Program-made: the position numbers and the translations under genes
In this document: positions 18,792-27,730 of the stretch, piece by piece
How the letters are laid out: every line of letters begins with the position of its first letter
Position numbering within the stretch: position 1 is the stretch's first letter
The notes under the pieces: generated by a model
Databases searched by the model: none
Told to the model about the DNA's origin: nothing
The model's input: the letters and a program-made list of their open reading frames with translations, nothing else
Origin: Caryophanales bacterium
GTDB lineage: Bacteria; Bacillota; Bacilli; JARBTR01
Direction of reading: 5' to 3'
Assembly: GCA_029240105.1 (NCBI GenBank)
Contig: JARBTR010000005.1
Location: forward strand, 62,001 to 126,000
Length of the DNA: 64,000 nt

Positions 18792-19946
18792 CTACTTCCA
18801 CACCTTCAATGTTCTAGATAACTCTGCACTATTTCGAATATGAACTTTTGCATCAACACTTACTTCTAAATTTTCAAATTTTTTATCCCAGTCTTTTTCA
18901 ATTTTCTTCCAAACTTTCGGATCCTCTTGGTTAACTTTTGAACCAAATCCGAATACATCAGCTTTGTATTTATGTTGTACTTTTTTAATTACTTCCGTAA
19001 CCTGTTTTTTTAATTTTTCCTCCGCAAGATTTTCTACTTTCTCGAACCCCTTTTGATTAATAATATTTATATCACTGGTAACTTCATCAATGGCAGTTTC
19101 CGTTTCGATTTTTATACTCATTTTTATATTTTTTCCATCTATAATAGGTTTAACTTCTGTTTTACTTTTAAAAATTTCAAGTGAAACTGATGTTGATTTA
19201 TCTTTTTCCTTCACATCTACTACCAATACGCCACCCTTTACTTCGTCTTTTACGAAAAGAAGATTCATTGTTTCATCACCATCTATGTATCCTACTACTT
19301 TGTCAGCTTTAAAAATTCCGGTCCCCATAATAGTTGGAATTTTACTATTAGCAATTTTCTTAAGTTCTATTGTAGGAAGGACAGGTTGAATACCTTCTCC
19401 TTCTAATTGATTACAATACACTACCATATTTGATTGAGGAGCTTTACTTAAATTCTTTTGATTTTTTATCATATTACTCAATTCAAATGACATAATTTGA
19501 TCGGTTAATATTTTGCCGGTTAGTATTTCTGCTGCACAATCCCCCTTGGAGATAAGAAGGTTTACATCGAATCTCGTCTCAGAGTCGCGTTTATACCAAT
19601 CCATAATGGGTATGACATCCTTTTTAGCTAGTTCCTTACTTATAATAAGTACTTTCACATGACTCCAATAAAGCTTTTTACCTACTATGGATATCGCATT
19701 CCTTGCAGCATCAAAAATTGTTTTTCCTTCCGTTGTGATTACTTTCGGTGATGTTACTGAATTACTACCCCCACTAACTTGTATAATTTCTACTGTTAAT
19801 CTAATTTTTTCTTTTTTCCCTTTATCAACAGCTACGCCTGATACTATTGCCATCTTATCTATTTCTTTGTAATTCCAACAACCCGTAACAAGAAAGGACG
19901 TTACCAATATCATTAAAACCAAAAAAGATATTTTTACAACTCTCAT
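18792..19946 (-). CDS. Spore germination receptor lipoprotein subunit C (GerAC/GerKC family)
   Basis: 384 residues with a signal peptide ending in the lipobox TGC followed by WNYKEIDKMAIVSGVAVDK, the hallmark start of Ger(x)C lipoproteins. The C-terminal half is the usual three-domain fold, ending EKDWDKKFENLEVSVDAKVHIRNSAEL. The lipid-modified protein sits on the outer face of the inner spore membrane. It starts 16 bases after the A subunit. Confidence 0.92.
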   Translation of the reverse strand: MRVVKISFLVLMILVTSFLVTGCWNYKEIDKMAIVSGVAVDKGKKEKIRLTVEIIQVSGGSNSVTSPKVITTEGKTIFDAARNAISIVGKKLYWSHVKVLIISKELAKKDVIPIMDWYKRDSETRFDVNLLISKGDCAAEILTGKILTDQIMSFELSNMIKNQKNLSKAPQSNMVVYCNQLEGEGIQPVLPTIELKKIANSKIPTIMGTGIFKADKVVGYIDGDETMNLLFVKDEVKGGVLVVDVKEKDKSTSVSLEIFKSKTEVKPIIDGKNIKMSIKIETETAIDEVTSDINIINQKGFEKVENLAEEKLKKQVTEVIKKVQHKYKADVFGFGSKVNQEDPKVWKKIEKDWDKKFENLEVSVDAKVHIRNSAELSRTLKVWK

Positions 19947-19962
19947 TTATTTATTTTCCCTC

Positions 19963-21507
19963 TTATTTTTCTGTTGATTGTCTCGTTAGATTTTTGGACC
20001 CAATCATTTTTGGTCTTAACGTCATTACCCACCAAGGCGCACGAATCCACGCATCTTGACCATTGTGGTCACGCACAGTAGTCACACTCATCATATAAGG
20101 AACCCCAAATGATTTAATGCTCATTAAATGCAAAACAACAATTATAAACCCAAAAAAGAAACCGTAGAACCCATAAAAGGATGTTACTAATAATAAAAAA
20201 GAACGGACTACAATTATTGGTCCTATAAAACCAACATTCATTAATGAGGTAATACCTGTTATAGCAGTTATGATAATAACTGGAGCAGACACTAATCTTG
20301 CTTCAACTGCTGCTTGACCTAGCACTAAAGTACCCACAATATTAATTGCCATTCCTATAGGTCCTGGCATTCTTGTAGCAGCCTCTCGCAGAATGTCAAA
20401 AACAAAGAGCATGACAAATAACGATAATGATGTTGGAAAGGGTACGCCTTGTCTAGATGCGGATACACTAACAAGTAGCGGTGTCGGCAACATTTCCTGA
20501 TGGAATGTCACTAGTGATAAAAAGAGTGATGGTATAGCAACAGATGAGACTGCTGTGATCGTTCTGATGATTCGATTGAAACTTGAATATATATAATTGG
20601 TGTAATAATCTTCGTTAGACTGTAAGTTCTCTATACCAAGGAGTGGAACCGTTAAGACAAAGGGGCTACCATCTACAAATAAAGCGACTCTTCCTTCTAG
20701 CAGCTTTGCGGCAACTACATCTGGTCGTTCGCTTGCACCTACAGTTTCAATTGGAGAATAAGGTGCGTCTTTAATCAGTTCCTGAATATACCCCGAATCT
20801 AAAATAGCATCTATTTTTATACTATCGAGACGTTGTTCTAATTCTTCAAGTACGCCATCCATAACTAAGTCATCAATATAACAAATACAGACTTTGGTAA
20901 GCGTTCTTTCTCCCATTACTCTAAACTTGAACTTTAGATCTGCGGTTTTTATTTTACGTCGCAACATGGTTAGGTTGATTATTAGCGATTCATTAAAACC
21001 TTCCCTCGGCCCTCTAATGACCTTAGATGATTCCGGTTCAGTGATTGCCCTTGTCAACCACAATTTTGAACTAATGATTAATGCTTTATCATAACCATCT
21101 AGTAAAAATAGAGTATCCCCATATATAATTGAACTAGTGATTTTATCTATATCGCTCTCGATAGTTACATCATTCGAAACAATTACTTTTCTTTTTAATT
21201 CTTCCAGTAAATTATCACTTTCGATATCTACTGATAAATCAGTACGAAGGACAGGCTGAATAATATTCTCATTTACTATTTCGGTATTCACCATGCCATC
21301 AATATAGATAATGCAACAATTCGCTTCTTTTAATTGCTTATTTTGAAAATCTCGTATAATTATTGTTTCATCATCTTTAAAAATGTATTTGAATAAAGCA
21401 ATATTATCGTTTAGGGATTTTACTAACTTCTGCTTCTTTGGAATAGCTATATTATCATTTTCGTTATTATTATCGTGCTTATTTTTTTTGAATAGATTTT
21501 TAAACAT
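19963..21507 (-). CDS. Spore germination receptor subunit A (GerAA/GerKA family)
   Basis: 514 residues: a large soluble N-terminal region (about 1-290) followed by a membrane region of several helices. Family blocks include RGPREGFNESLIINLTMLRRKI, GRVALFVDGSPFVLTVP and MPGPIGMAINIVGTLVLGQAAVEA. The ATG at 21507 follows GGGTGATG and is preferred over the upstream start at 21543. It is the first gene of the receptor operon; expression late in the forespore (sigma-G) is expected from the family but I did not identify a promoter. Confidence 0.92.
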   Translation of the reverse strand: MFKNLFKKNKHDNNNENDNIAIPKKQKLVKSLNDNIALFKYIFKDDETIIIRDFQNKQLKEANCCIIYIDGMVNTEIVNENIIQPVLRTDLSVDIESDNLLEELKRKVIVSNDVTIESDIDKITSSIIYGDTLFLLDGYDKALIISSKLWLTRAITEPESSKVIRGPREGFNESLIINLTMLRRKIKTADLKFKFRVMGERTLTKVCICYIDDLVMDGVLEELEQRLDSIKIDAILDSGYIQELIKDAPYSPIETVGASERPDVVAAKLLEGRVALFVDGSPFVLTVPLLGIENLQSNEDYYTNYIYSSFNRIIRTITAVSSVAIPSLFLSLVTFHQEMLPTPLLVSVSASRQGVPFPTSLSLFVMLFVFDILREAATRMPGPIGMAINIVGTLVLGQAAVEARLVSAPVIIITAITGITSLMNVGFIGPIIVVRSFLLLVTSFYGFYGFFFGFIIVVLHLMSIKSFGVPYMMSVTTVRDHNGQDAWIRAPWWVMTLRPKMIGSKNLTRQSTEK

Positions 21508-21591
21508 ATCATCACCCAAATTTAGTATTTGTAAGTTTCCCAAAAATACACAACAATTAGGAGATTTTAGCCAAGTAATATAATCATTTTT

Positions 21592-21624
21592 ACAAAAAAA
21601 TAGACAAGTTTCTTTAGACTTGTC
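21592..21624 (-). terminator. Terminator after the CoA-binding protein gene
   Basis: AGACAAGT and ACTTGTCT form a stem with a loop of about 7 bases; on the minus strand it is followed by ATTTTTTT. Confidence 0.8.
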
Positions 21625-21677
21625 TTCTTTGTGAGTGAAAAATATCTATAAATGCAATCAATGTTATTATCTATTTG

Positions 21678-22127
21678 CTATTTTGGTAACTTCTTTAGGA
21701 CCTTCCACAAGTAACGGTGACATTTGTGTAAGGATGTTGGGTCGGCAAACATAAGGATACAATGATGATGAATGACATTCATCCCTTTGCTTTTACAAAA
21801 TTCAATGGCGGCAGTAGATTGAGCCCCCTGCTGAATCCATACATGTTCAATTCCAGCAGTAAATGCCTCTTTCACTATCTGTTCCGTCTGATTTGGTTTA
21901 ACGACTATAACAACTCCATTTACTTTTTGTGGAATTGATTGAATATCAGCATAACAAGGTTCTTCACCAATGCTGCTTGTATTTGGATTGACGGCAAATA
22001 GTTGGTATCCTTTTGACTTTAAATTTTTATATAGTATATTTGAAAACTTTTTTCCCGACCTCGAAACACCAACTACTGCTAATGATTTTTGATCTAGAAA
22101 CTTAGTAACCTCAGCCATTGTAACCAA
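21678..22127 (-). CDS. CoA-binding protein (YccU family)
   Basis: 149 residues with the small Rossmann CoA-binding fold: SLAVVGVSRSGKKFSN at the nucleotide site, VNPNTSSIGEEPCYADI, and the family block EHVWIQQGAQSTAAIEFCKSKGMNVIHHHCILM. The TTG at 22127 has AGGGGTG eight bases upstream and lies one base past the stop of the preceding gene, so the two are probably co-transcribed. An ATG at 22118 is an alternative. Function is unknown; the family resembles the CoA-binding part of acyl-CoA synthetases. Confidence 0.85.
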   Translation of the reverse strand: MVTMAEVTKFLDQKSLAVVGVSRSGKKFSNILYKNLKSKGYQLFAVNPNTSSIGEEPCYADIQSIPQKVNGVVIVVKPNQTEQIVKEAFTAGIEHVWIQQGAQSTAAIEFCKSKGMNVIHHHCILMFADPTSLHKCHRYLWKVLKKLPK

Positions 22128-22128
22128 A

Positions 22129-22944
22129 TTACTTACACCCCTTTGATTTCATATTTACAAGCAAAAGCACTGAAACAATTGAACCTGCCACGGTTAAAGT
22201 TATCCATAAGGGTAATTCAGCTGAAGCTTCTGAAAACCCTGCATTAACTGCGAACAAAGAGCCCATAGTTAAAACCAGTGTATACACTGCACCTTTTATA
22301 CTCGTTAAGGTTGCTAGAATGTACCCCCAAGGTTGACGTTTGAATATTAATATTGCTCCTAAAACAAGAGCTGGTATCAATAAAGTTAAATCCAAAGCAA
22401 AGATTATGCTAGTTGGATGACCAGATTTTTCAACGATTGCAGGGATCTTATCGTTAACTATAAATAGAACTGATTGGGCTATATAAACAATACTAAGACC
22501 TATAGCCACAAACAACATATAACCGCCAATGATTTTCACTGGTGTTTTGCGTGTAAATTGGGCACCAATCTGATTACTATCAATGCCAATCATTACAAAA
22601 ATCATAGCATAAATTGAAAGTGCTAAAAGGGCAACATACAATAGAAAAAAGGTATTAAAGGATGCACCAAATAAGTAGAAAGCAAAATTATAAAGCATGT
22701 AATCAAGGAGCCCTAACCAAATTAATTGAGCCTTATGGGAACCACGTTTGGAAAAAATTAAAGTTGCAATTAAAACAGGTACTGCTACAAACAACGTCAC
22801 TAAATCGTTGCCATGCCATGCCGACTTTACAAATGTATTGTCTTGGTAGAGATTATCTATCAATAATCCCCCAATTGACGTTACAGAGGACAAGATCACG
22901 ATTAGAATTGATAAGTTATACGCAGTTTTAAGTTTAGAGTTCAT
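22129..22944 (-). CDS. Hypothetical multi-pass membrane protein
   Basis: 271 residues with about eight hydrophobic segments (near 12-28, 46-62, 72-92, 97-120, 139-160, 180-200, 207-232 and 245-265) and short charged loops. The C-terminus ends MKSKGCK. I do not recognise a named family. The start has GGAGAG upstream, and the stop nearly touches the CoA-binding gene. Similar proteins are sometimes found beside DUF6544/MarR genes as here, but no role can be deduced. Confidence 0.7.
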   Translation of the reverse strand: MNSKLKTAYNLSILIVILSSVTSIGGLLIDNLYQDNTFVKSAWHGNDLVTLFVAVPVLIATLIFSKRGSHKAQLIWLGLLDYMLYNFAFYLFGASFNTFFLLYVALLALSIYAMIFVMIGIDSNQIGAQFTRKTPVKIIGGYMLFVAIGLSIVYIAQSVLFIVNDKIPAIVEKSGHPTSIIFALDLTLLIPALVLGAILIFKRQPWGYILATLTSIKGAVYTLVLTMGSLFAVNAGFSEASAELPLWITLTVAGSIVSVLLLVNMKSKGCK

Positions 22945-23005
22945 GTTTTTTCTCTCCGTTTTTTACTTAATACTTGATTGGCTTTTCATAGAAATAAAAT
23001 AGGGC

Positions 23006-23417
23006 TTAATATTTGAAAGGTTTGTTATACTCAACGTCTGTAATTTCCCAATTAAACCAGGTGAAATCACCTTTTTTTAGTTTCCATGTTAAATCACCTT
23101 TAGTAGGTATTTTAATATCTTCAAAAATTTTATAATCTTTCATCGAAACTGACCAATCTTCCAATGAGTATGTACCATTATTGTCCATATACCTTTGTGC
23201 AGTAAAATTAACTGCCTCACCTTTTTCATTAAAAGTAAAAATACCTGACGCTGATACAAATAAATCCACCCTCATTCTTTTTAGAATGAGTAAAAAGAGT
23301 TTCAACTTCCCTCAACGCTTTTTTCGTAAACAAGGTATTAGCTATGTATACAAGGATGGTCAATAAAATTAGTAACAAAAATAACAATCCCAAGATTAAT
23401 AATAAAATTTTTAGCAC
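23006..23417 (-). pseudogene. DUF6544-type protein with a large internal deletion
   Basis: The first part (from a GTG at 23417) encodes a membrane helix (LLLILGLLFLLLILLTILVYI) and the start of the soluble region, REVETLFTHSKK. The sequence then jumps, in another frame, to SASGIFTFNEKGEAVNFTAQRYMDNNG and the family C-terminus, KIPTKGDLTWKLKKGDFTWFNWEITDVEYN. From memory of the family about 150-180 central residues are missing. The junction near 23277-23297 is a small perfect inverted repeat (CTCATTCT and AGAATGAG around AAAA). The gene cannot make a normal product. Confidence 0.7.
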
Positions 23418-23455
23418 TTTAAAGTATCCTTTCTCGGTTAATAACTACCTACCTA

Positions 23456-23797
23456 TTACAACAAGAACAGAGCTATGATAACTAGAATGTTGGGTATGGT
23501 ACCTATTTTAGCCGCTGGCCACCAAGCAATGATAAGGATTTGCGACAATAACACCGCCGCAAATGCGACGGATTTCCACCATGATTGATTTGTAAGTAAT
23601 CCGAAACCAGCGACTAAAAAGACTAATACAGCTAAAAACCATGTAACTCCATAAATAGTTTTAACCCATCCATCCATTGAAATGATGGTTGGCTGGGATA
23701 GTTCTTCAATCTTAGCTATTCCTAACACATGAACACCACCCATTAAATGTATGAGTCCGTGTAAAATAATCATTGCAGCAAATACGTATTTCATCAT
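23456..23797 (-). CDS. Small four-helix membrane protein
   Basis: 113 residues with four hydrophobic segments, beginning YVFAAMIILHGLIHLMGGVHVLGI and ending AKIGTIPNILVIIALFLL. The HGLIHLMG start and the KxGTI-N end are also seen as the N-terminal membrane part of some DUF6544 proteins, which fits its position directly before the DUF6544 remnant. The protein stops straight after the last helix without a cytoplasmic tail. The ribosome site is GGGAGGAG. Function unknown. Confidence 0.65.
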   Translation of the reverse strand: MMKYVFAAMIILHGLIHLMGGVHVLGIAKIEELSQPTIISMDGWVKTIYGVTWFLAVLVFLVAGFGLLTNQSWWKSVAFAAVLLSQILIIAWWPAAKIGTIPNILVIIALFLL

Positions 23798-23850
23798 ACT
23801 CTCCTCCCTAAAATAAACGTATGTTTTTAAAAAATAAACTAGTCTTAAAC

Positions 23851-24258
23851 CTACTTTTTCATTTCAATTTTTTCAGACATTTGGTCTGCACCCTGCATTA
23901 ATTTAAATAGACTTTCTTTTAAATGCCTTATTTCCTCATTTGATAAAAGTTGAAAAACTTCAACAAGATTCGATTTATCGACATCCTCTCTTGCTTGCCA
24001 TAGAGCTTGACTTTGCGTTGTTATTGCAAGGCGAGTTACCCTGCGGTCTTTAGGATCCTTTTTCAATTGTAAAAATCCGCGTTTTTCTAAATTTAATGCA
24101 ATGGCCTTCACATTTTGATGGGAAGTAGACAATTGTCTTGCCACATCTTGGATTGTTGGTTCACCACCTAAAATTTTTCCGACTGCTGCAAGAACAAGCC
24201 ACTGCTTGGATGTTATATTTTCTGGTGCAAGAATTCGCCATTTATTTGTTTTGGACAT
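23851..24258 (-). CDS. MarR family transcriptional regulator
   Basis: 135 residues with a winged helix-turn-helix: ITSKQWLVLAAVGKILGGEPTIQDVARQLSTSHQNVKAIALNLEKRGFLQLKKDPKDRRVTRLAIT. The DxRxxR wing is intact. Only about 15 residues precede the DNA-binding domain, shorter than the usual first dimerisation helix; an in-frame loss near the start is possible. The ribosome site GGAGG lies 11 bases upstream. Two palindromes just upstream (24284-24321) are probable autoregulatory operators. It is likely the regulator of the two membrane genes downstream. Confidence 0.85.
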   Translation of the reverse strand: MSKTNKWRILAPENITSKQWLVLAAVGKILGGEPTIQDVARQLSTSHQNVKAIALNLEKRGFLQLKKDPKDRRVTRLAITTQSQALWQAREDVDKSNLVEVFQLLSNEEIRHLKESLFKLMQGADQMSEKIEMKK

Positions 24259-24283
24259 TGATTTGAATACCTCCGAAGATAAA

Positions 24284-24321
24284 TAGGTAATATATAACCT
24301 ATTTAGGTATTATATTACCTA
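24284..24321. promoter_or_regulatory. Twin palindromic operators upstream of the MarR gene
   Basis: TAGGTAATATATAACCTA (24284-24301) and TAGGTATTATATTACCTA (24304-24321) are two 18-bp palindromes with centres 20 bases apart (about two helical turns). Size, symmetry and position fit tandem MarR dimer sites controlling the gene at 23851-24258. Confidence 0.7.
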
Positions 24322-24361
24322 TTTGTGATTTTTACAAACAAAATAATAAAAAATAATATAT

Positions 24362-24598
24362 AAATTAATTTCATAATGTTTTTAAATAGGTTGCTGTACA
24401 AAATATTCTAAAAATCTCCCCTCCTTTCCTAAGGCGGGGGTGGGAAACGTATACGTTTCCTCGTTTTAGGGTCACACCTTACCCTTTATTCCTTCAGGAG
24501 TTCGGGCGATTTTTAAGAAAATTTTTTGGGGGTTCACTTTTTCAACATTTTTTTAACCATTGCAACGCAATGTTTTAGAATATGAAATTGATTCAATT
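24362..24598 (+). repeat. Small inverted-repeat element, copy A
   Basis: About 237 bp bounded by imperfect terminal inverted repeats of the AATTGAATCAATTTCAT type (left AATTAATTTCAT, right ATGAAATTGATTCAATT). The inside holds the perfect 18-bp palindrome GGAAACGTATACGTTTCC at 24443-24460 and the blocks CCCCTCCTTTCCTAAGGCGGG and CAGGAGTTCGGG. Copy B at 38707-38944 is the same sequence in the opposite orientation. No open frame. Confidence 0.75.
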
Positions 24599-24698
24599 CT
24601 AGGCACAAAAAAATCATGGGCCTCTTTTCCCTTTATTTTCAAAAGGGAAAGCACAGTCCATGATTAATGTTCATGCTGATATTACGATACAAGAATGT

Positions 24699-25643
24699 TT
24701 ATGAAGCCACATCTCTACGTGTAAAAATAAGCCAGGAAATCAAATTAAACAGTGTAAAATAAACAATGAGTACAGTTATAGAAAAGGATAATGTCATTCC
24801 CTCCTGGAATGGTAGTCCAGATAGATATTGGGTAAGGTCAGTGTTGGCGAACAACAGGTACTTACTCCAATCGAATCGTTGCAATGCCTGCATAACAATA
24901 TTCCCTGCAAATAGCGAGACGATGGAAAGCCCGATAGCCATTGCACTACTACGAAAAGCAGACGATATCATAAATGCCATAGAGACATACATGACTGTAG
25001 ATACACTGTTTAGCATATAAGTTTTCCATAAATTTAGGAGCATATTGCTTTCGACAACTTGACCTTCAGCTGTCGCTTTAATCAAAGGTAGATCCATGTG
25101 TCCAAAACCAAACAAAATTCCATTTATAACAACGGAAACAACAAACAGGGTGAGTAGCAACAAGATACCGAATAGTAATAGAGAAATATATTTGGATACG
25201 AGTATCTTAGTCCTACTTGCCGGTCTGATGAGCAGTAACTTGATAGTGCCCGATGAAAATTCGCCAGCTACACTATCACCTACAATAATGATTGTGAAGA
25301 TAGTAATTACGATCATCATACCCGCAGAGCCATTCACACCATCCCACAATGTACCTTCTGTCGAACGAATATTTTGCTCTAGATGATACTCATTTATAGC
25401 AATTTGCTGTTGATAGTATTTTTTTGTCTGCTTATCTAATTTAGGCTGCTTCAAAACTTCATTCCACTGCGTTATCTCCTTTTGCAGTTCTGTGCGCCAA
25501 CCTTTTCCTTGTGCACTTTTTCCATCAAAATGCCAATTCATTATATTTACAAAAAGCACAAATGCAATCATTAAACCTATAAGGATCCACGTGCGTAAGC
25601 GTCGGTAAATCTTCATGTTTTCATTGAGTACTAGATTAACCAA
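24699..25643 (-). CDS. ABC-2 type transporter permease (bacitracin/lantibiotic-resistance type)
   Basis: About 314 residues with an N-terminal helix (RTWILIGLMIAFVLFVNIM), a long external loop (about 35-105) and five further helices. The block GDSVAGEFSSGTIKLLLIRPASRTKILVSKY is typical of ABC-2 permeases. The TTG at 25643 is placed 9 bases after GGAGG and overlaps the ATPase stop by 8 bases; a GTG at 25652 would touch the Shine-Dalgarno. It works with the ATPase encoded just upstream and probably exports a peptide or lipid. Confidence 0.85.
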   Translation of the reverse strand: MVNLVLNENMKIYRRLRTWILIGLMIAFVLFVNIMNWHFDGKSAQGKGWRTELQKEITQWNEVLKQPKLDKQTKKYYQQQIAINEYHLEQNIRSTEGTLWDGVNGSAGMMIVITIFTIIIVGDSVAGEFSSGTIKLLLIRPASRTKILVSKYISLLLFGILLLLTLFVVSVVINGILFGFGHMDLPLIKATAEGQVVESNMLLNLWKTYMLNSVSTVMYVSMAFMISSAFRSSAMAIGLSIVSLFAGNIVMQALQRFDWSKYLLFANTDLTQYLSGLPFQEGMTLSFSITVLIVYFTLFNLISWLIFTRRDVAS

Positions 25644-26568
25644 TTTGACCACCCTCCGTTATTTCCAAGAATCGATCTTCTAATGTCTGACAAACCAACT
25701 GTACTCCATAGATGCGGACTTGGTTTTGCATTAGCCCTATAAGAATATCCGGGATTTGCTCCCTATCTGTTGTGACTTCAATTTTTTCATCCTCAACAAG
25801 ATTGACTCTTCTAACTCCATCCATGTTCTTTATGGTTTCCAAGGCTTGTTCAGATGGCTGTGCTTGGATTAGATACGTTTGATCTTGGTCGTCACCCTGA
25901 GTAAAATGCTGAATCGGCATGACATTGACAAGTTTCCCTCGCTGAATGATTGCAACCCGGTCACACATGAGCTCCATTTCCGATAACAAATGACTTGATA
26001 CGACAACCGTGATTCCTTCTGTACGGGTTAAATTTCGTAAATAATCACGAAGTTCACGTATTCCTGCTGGATCTAGACCGTTAGTCGGTTCATCAAGAAT
26101 TAGTAAGGAAGGTCGATGCAGTAGTGCCTGTGCCACACCTAAACGTTGGCGCATGCCAAGTGAGTACTTTTTGACCTTATCATGGATTCGATTTTCCAAC
26201 TTTACAAGCGAAACAACTTCGTCAATACGATCCTTGGTAACTCCTGGCACCATGCGGGCGTAATGAACTAAATTCTGGTACCCGCTTAGATATTTGTACA
26301 TTTCTGGGCTTTCCACAATAGCTCCAACATGTCGGATTGCTTGCTCGAACTCAGTTTTAATATTTTTCCCCTTAATCAATATCTGCCCTTTTGTAATCGA
26401 CATTAGTCCAACAATCATACGTATTGTGGTCGTTTTACCAGCTCCATTTGGACCAAGAAAACCAAAAATTTCTCCTTGGGGCACGTCAAATGTAAGATCA
26501 TCAATGATATTGGTTCGACCAATACGTTTTGTTACACCAATTAAACTGATAACAGGTTCGGTGTTCAT
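25636..26568 (-). CDS. ABC transporter ATPase (BcrA/YtrB-like)
   Basis: 310 residues with Walker A GPNGAGKTT (about 38-46), the signature YSLGMRQRLGVAQAL and Walker B LLILDEPTNGLDPAGIRELRDYL. The C-terminal 90 residues are the accessory domain common in BcrA-type exporters. The start has AAAGGAGG upstream. No histidine kinase/regulator pair of the BceRS type is adjacent. The substrate is not known. Confidence 0.88.
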   Translation of the reverse strand: MNTEPVISLIGVTKRIGRTNIIDDLTFDVPQGEIFGFLGPNGAGKTTTIRMIVGLMSITKGQILIKGKNIKTEFEQAIRHVGAIVESPEMYKYLSGYQNLVHYARMVPGVTKDRIDEVVSLVKLENRIHDKVKKYSLGMRQRLGVAQALLHRPSLLILDEPTNGLDPAGIRELRDYLRNLTRTEGITVVVSSHLLSEMELMCDRVAIIQRGKLVNVMPIQHFTQGDDQDQTYLIQAQPSEQALETIKNMDGVRRVNLVEDEKIEVTTDREQIPDILIGLMQNQVRIYGVQLVCQTLEDRFLEITEGGQIG

Positions 26569-26791
26569 ACATTTCCTCCTTTAATGCACAATTTGAATGT
26601 TTCTTTTGCTTTTTTAACTAAAAATTTAACTCTTCACAAAAGATATCATGATTTTTATCGAATATCAATAAAATTTTATTGTAATTAGTTATATTTTTAT
26701 TGAATTTATCTTCATTTAAATTTTAACATATATATTTTTAAAAGTCCTAAACCAAGATTGAAAGTTTTTAATACTCCCGATTAGGCAAAAA

Positions 26792-26816
26792 TCCCTCAAA
26801 CTATTCGTCTGAGGGA
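26792..26816 (-). terminator. Terminator after the small suffix-domain gene
   Basis: TCCCTCA and TGAGGGA form a stem with an 11-base loop, followed on the minus strand by TTTTTGCC. Confidence 0.7.
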
Positions 26817-26860
26817 ACATAACTTCATTATTAAAAATCTTCAAACAATGCACAGGGTTA

Positions 26861-27097
26861 TTAAACCTCTGCCTTGTCTTTTTTCTTCAGTAACTTACTA
26901 AAAAATCTTTTTACAATTTCTTTACCTATAAGCAAAGAGCCGCTCCAGAAAAAAACTTCACCTATAATAACCAATAAACCTCCAACAGAAACCTTAATTC
27001 CTGCAGAGAGATTAAAAAGTGGAAGTGCAAATATTCCTCCCCACGCAATGAAAGAAAATATAATAAGTATAATTCCGATAATTTTTAATTTATTCAT
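26861..27097 (-). CDS. Transporter-suffix-domain small membrane protein
   Basis: 78 residues with two hydrophobic segments (about 5-28 and 38-58), ending in a basic tail KRFFSKLLKKKDK. The pattern IIGIILIIFSFIAWGGIFALPLFNL and VGGLLVIIGEVFFWSGSLLIGKE matches the short family that is otherwise found at the end of transporters. Ribosome site GAGGTG. Function unknown. Confidence 0.75.
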   Translation of the reverse strand: MNKLKIIGIILIIFSFIAWGGIFALPLFNLSAGIKVSVGGLLVIIGEVFFWSGSLLIGKEIVKRFFSKLLKKKDKAEV

Positions 27098-27191
27098 TTA
27101 ACACCTCATATTTATTAAGTCTTGATTTGCCATGGATTTCAGTAGTGGTTAGGGGCGAATATCAATTTTATTCATTGGTATTAGATTCTTA

Positions 27192-27626
27192 TTACATTTT
27201 CTCTGCTAGAGTTTTTATACGCTCCAGAGCTCTGGGAAGCCTGATAGTAAATGTTTCTTCTAGTTCTTGTGGAACATCGGTTTTAACAATCAATGTGGTT
27301 ACTCCATTTTTTTCGGTAAGAGAATAACTCTCTGACCCACCAGTCCACTCTTTTTTCCGTTCCTGCTGTCCACTTTCTTTTGTGTCTGCACTGTGCCTGA
27401 AAAATACAAACTCATTCGAAATAAGTTTCTCTATCAGACTTGTAACACCGTAACCATTTACAGATGATATAAACTGGATTTCTCTTCCTTCTTTCATAAC
27501 ACCCTTCATATATGTGCCCTCATCAATAATATTTGCCCAGTCACGGAATGTTGTATCTTCCCAAAGAGTTCTCCAGACTTTTTCATTAGAGGCATATATC
27601 TCGATAGAGAATTGAATTTCTTTCAT
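27192..27626 (-). CDS. SRPBCC (START-like/AHSA1-like) domain protein
   Basis: 144 residues from the ATG at 27626, which has AAGGAGC upstream; an extended start at 27683 lacks support. The first strand IQFSIEIYASNEKVWRTLWEDTTFRDW, the central GREIQFISSVNGYGVTSLIEKLISNE and the final long helix (RLPRALERIKTLAEKM) follow the helix-grip fold with a hydrophobic ligand pocket. The ligand is unknown. It is monocistronic. Confidence 0.8.
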   Translation of the reverse strand: MKEIQFSIEIYASNEKVWRTLWEDTTFRDWANIIDEGTYMKGVMKEGREIQFISSVNGYGVTSLIEKLISNEFVFFRHSADTKESGQQERKKEWTGGSESYSLTEKNGVTTLIVKTDVPQELEETFTIRLPRALERIKTLAEKM

Positions 27627-27730
27627 ATACTGCTCCTTAAGATAGAAAGTTTTACACACTAGAAATGTTTCTTTATATGACATAATCCAATTGTCTGGAA
27701 ACCGTTTGTTAATGGGCCCTTATAGGCGTT

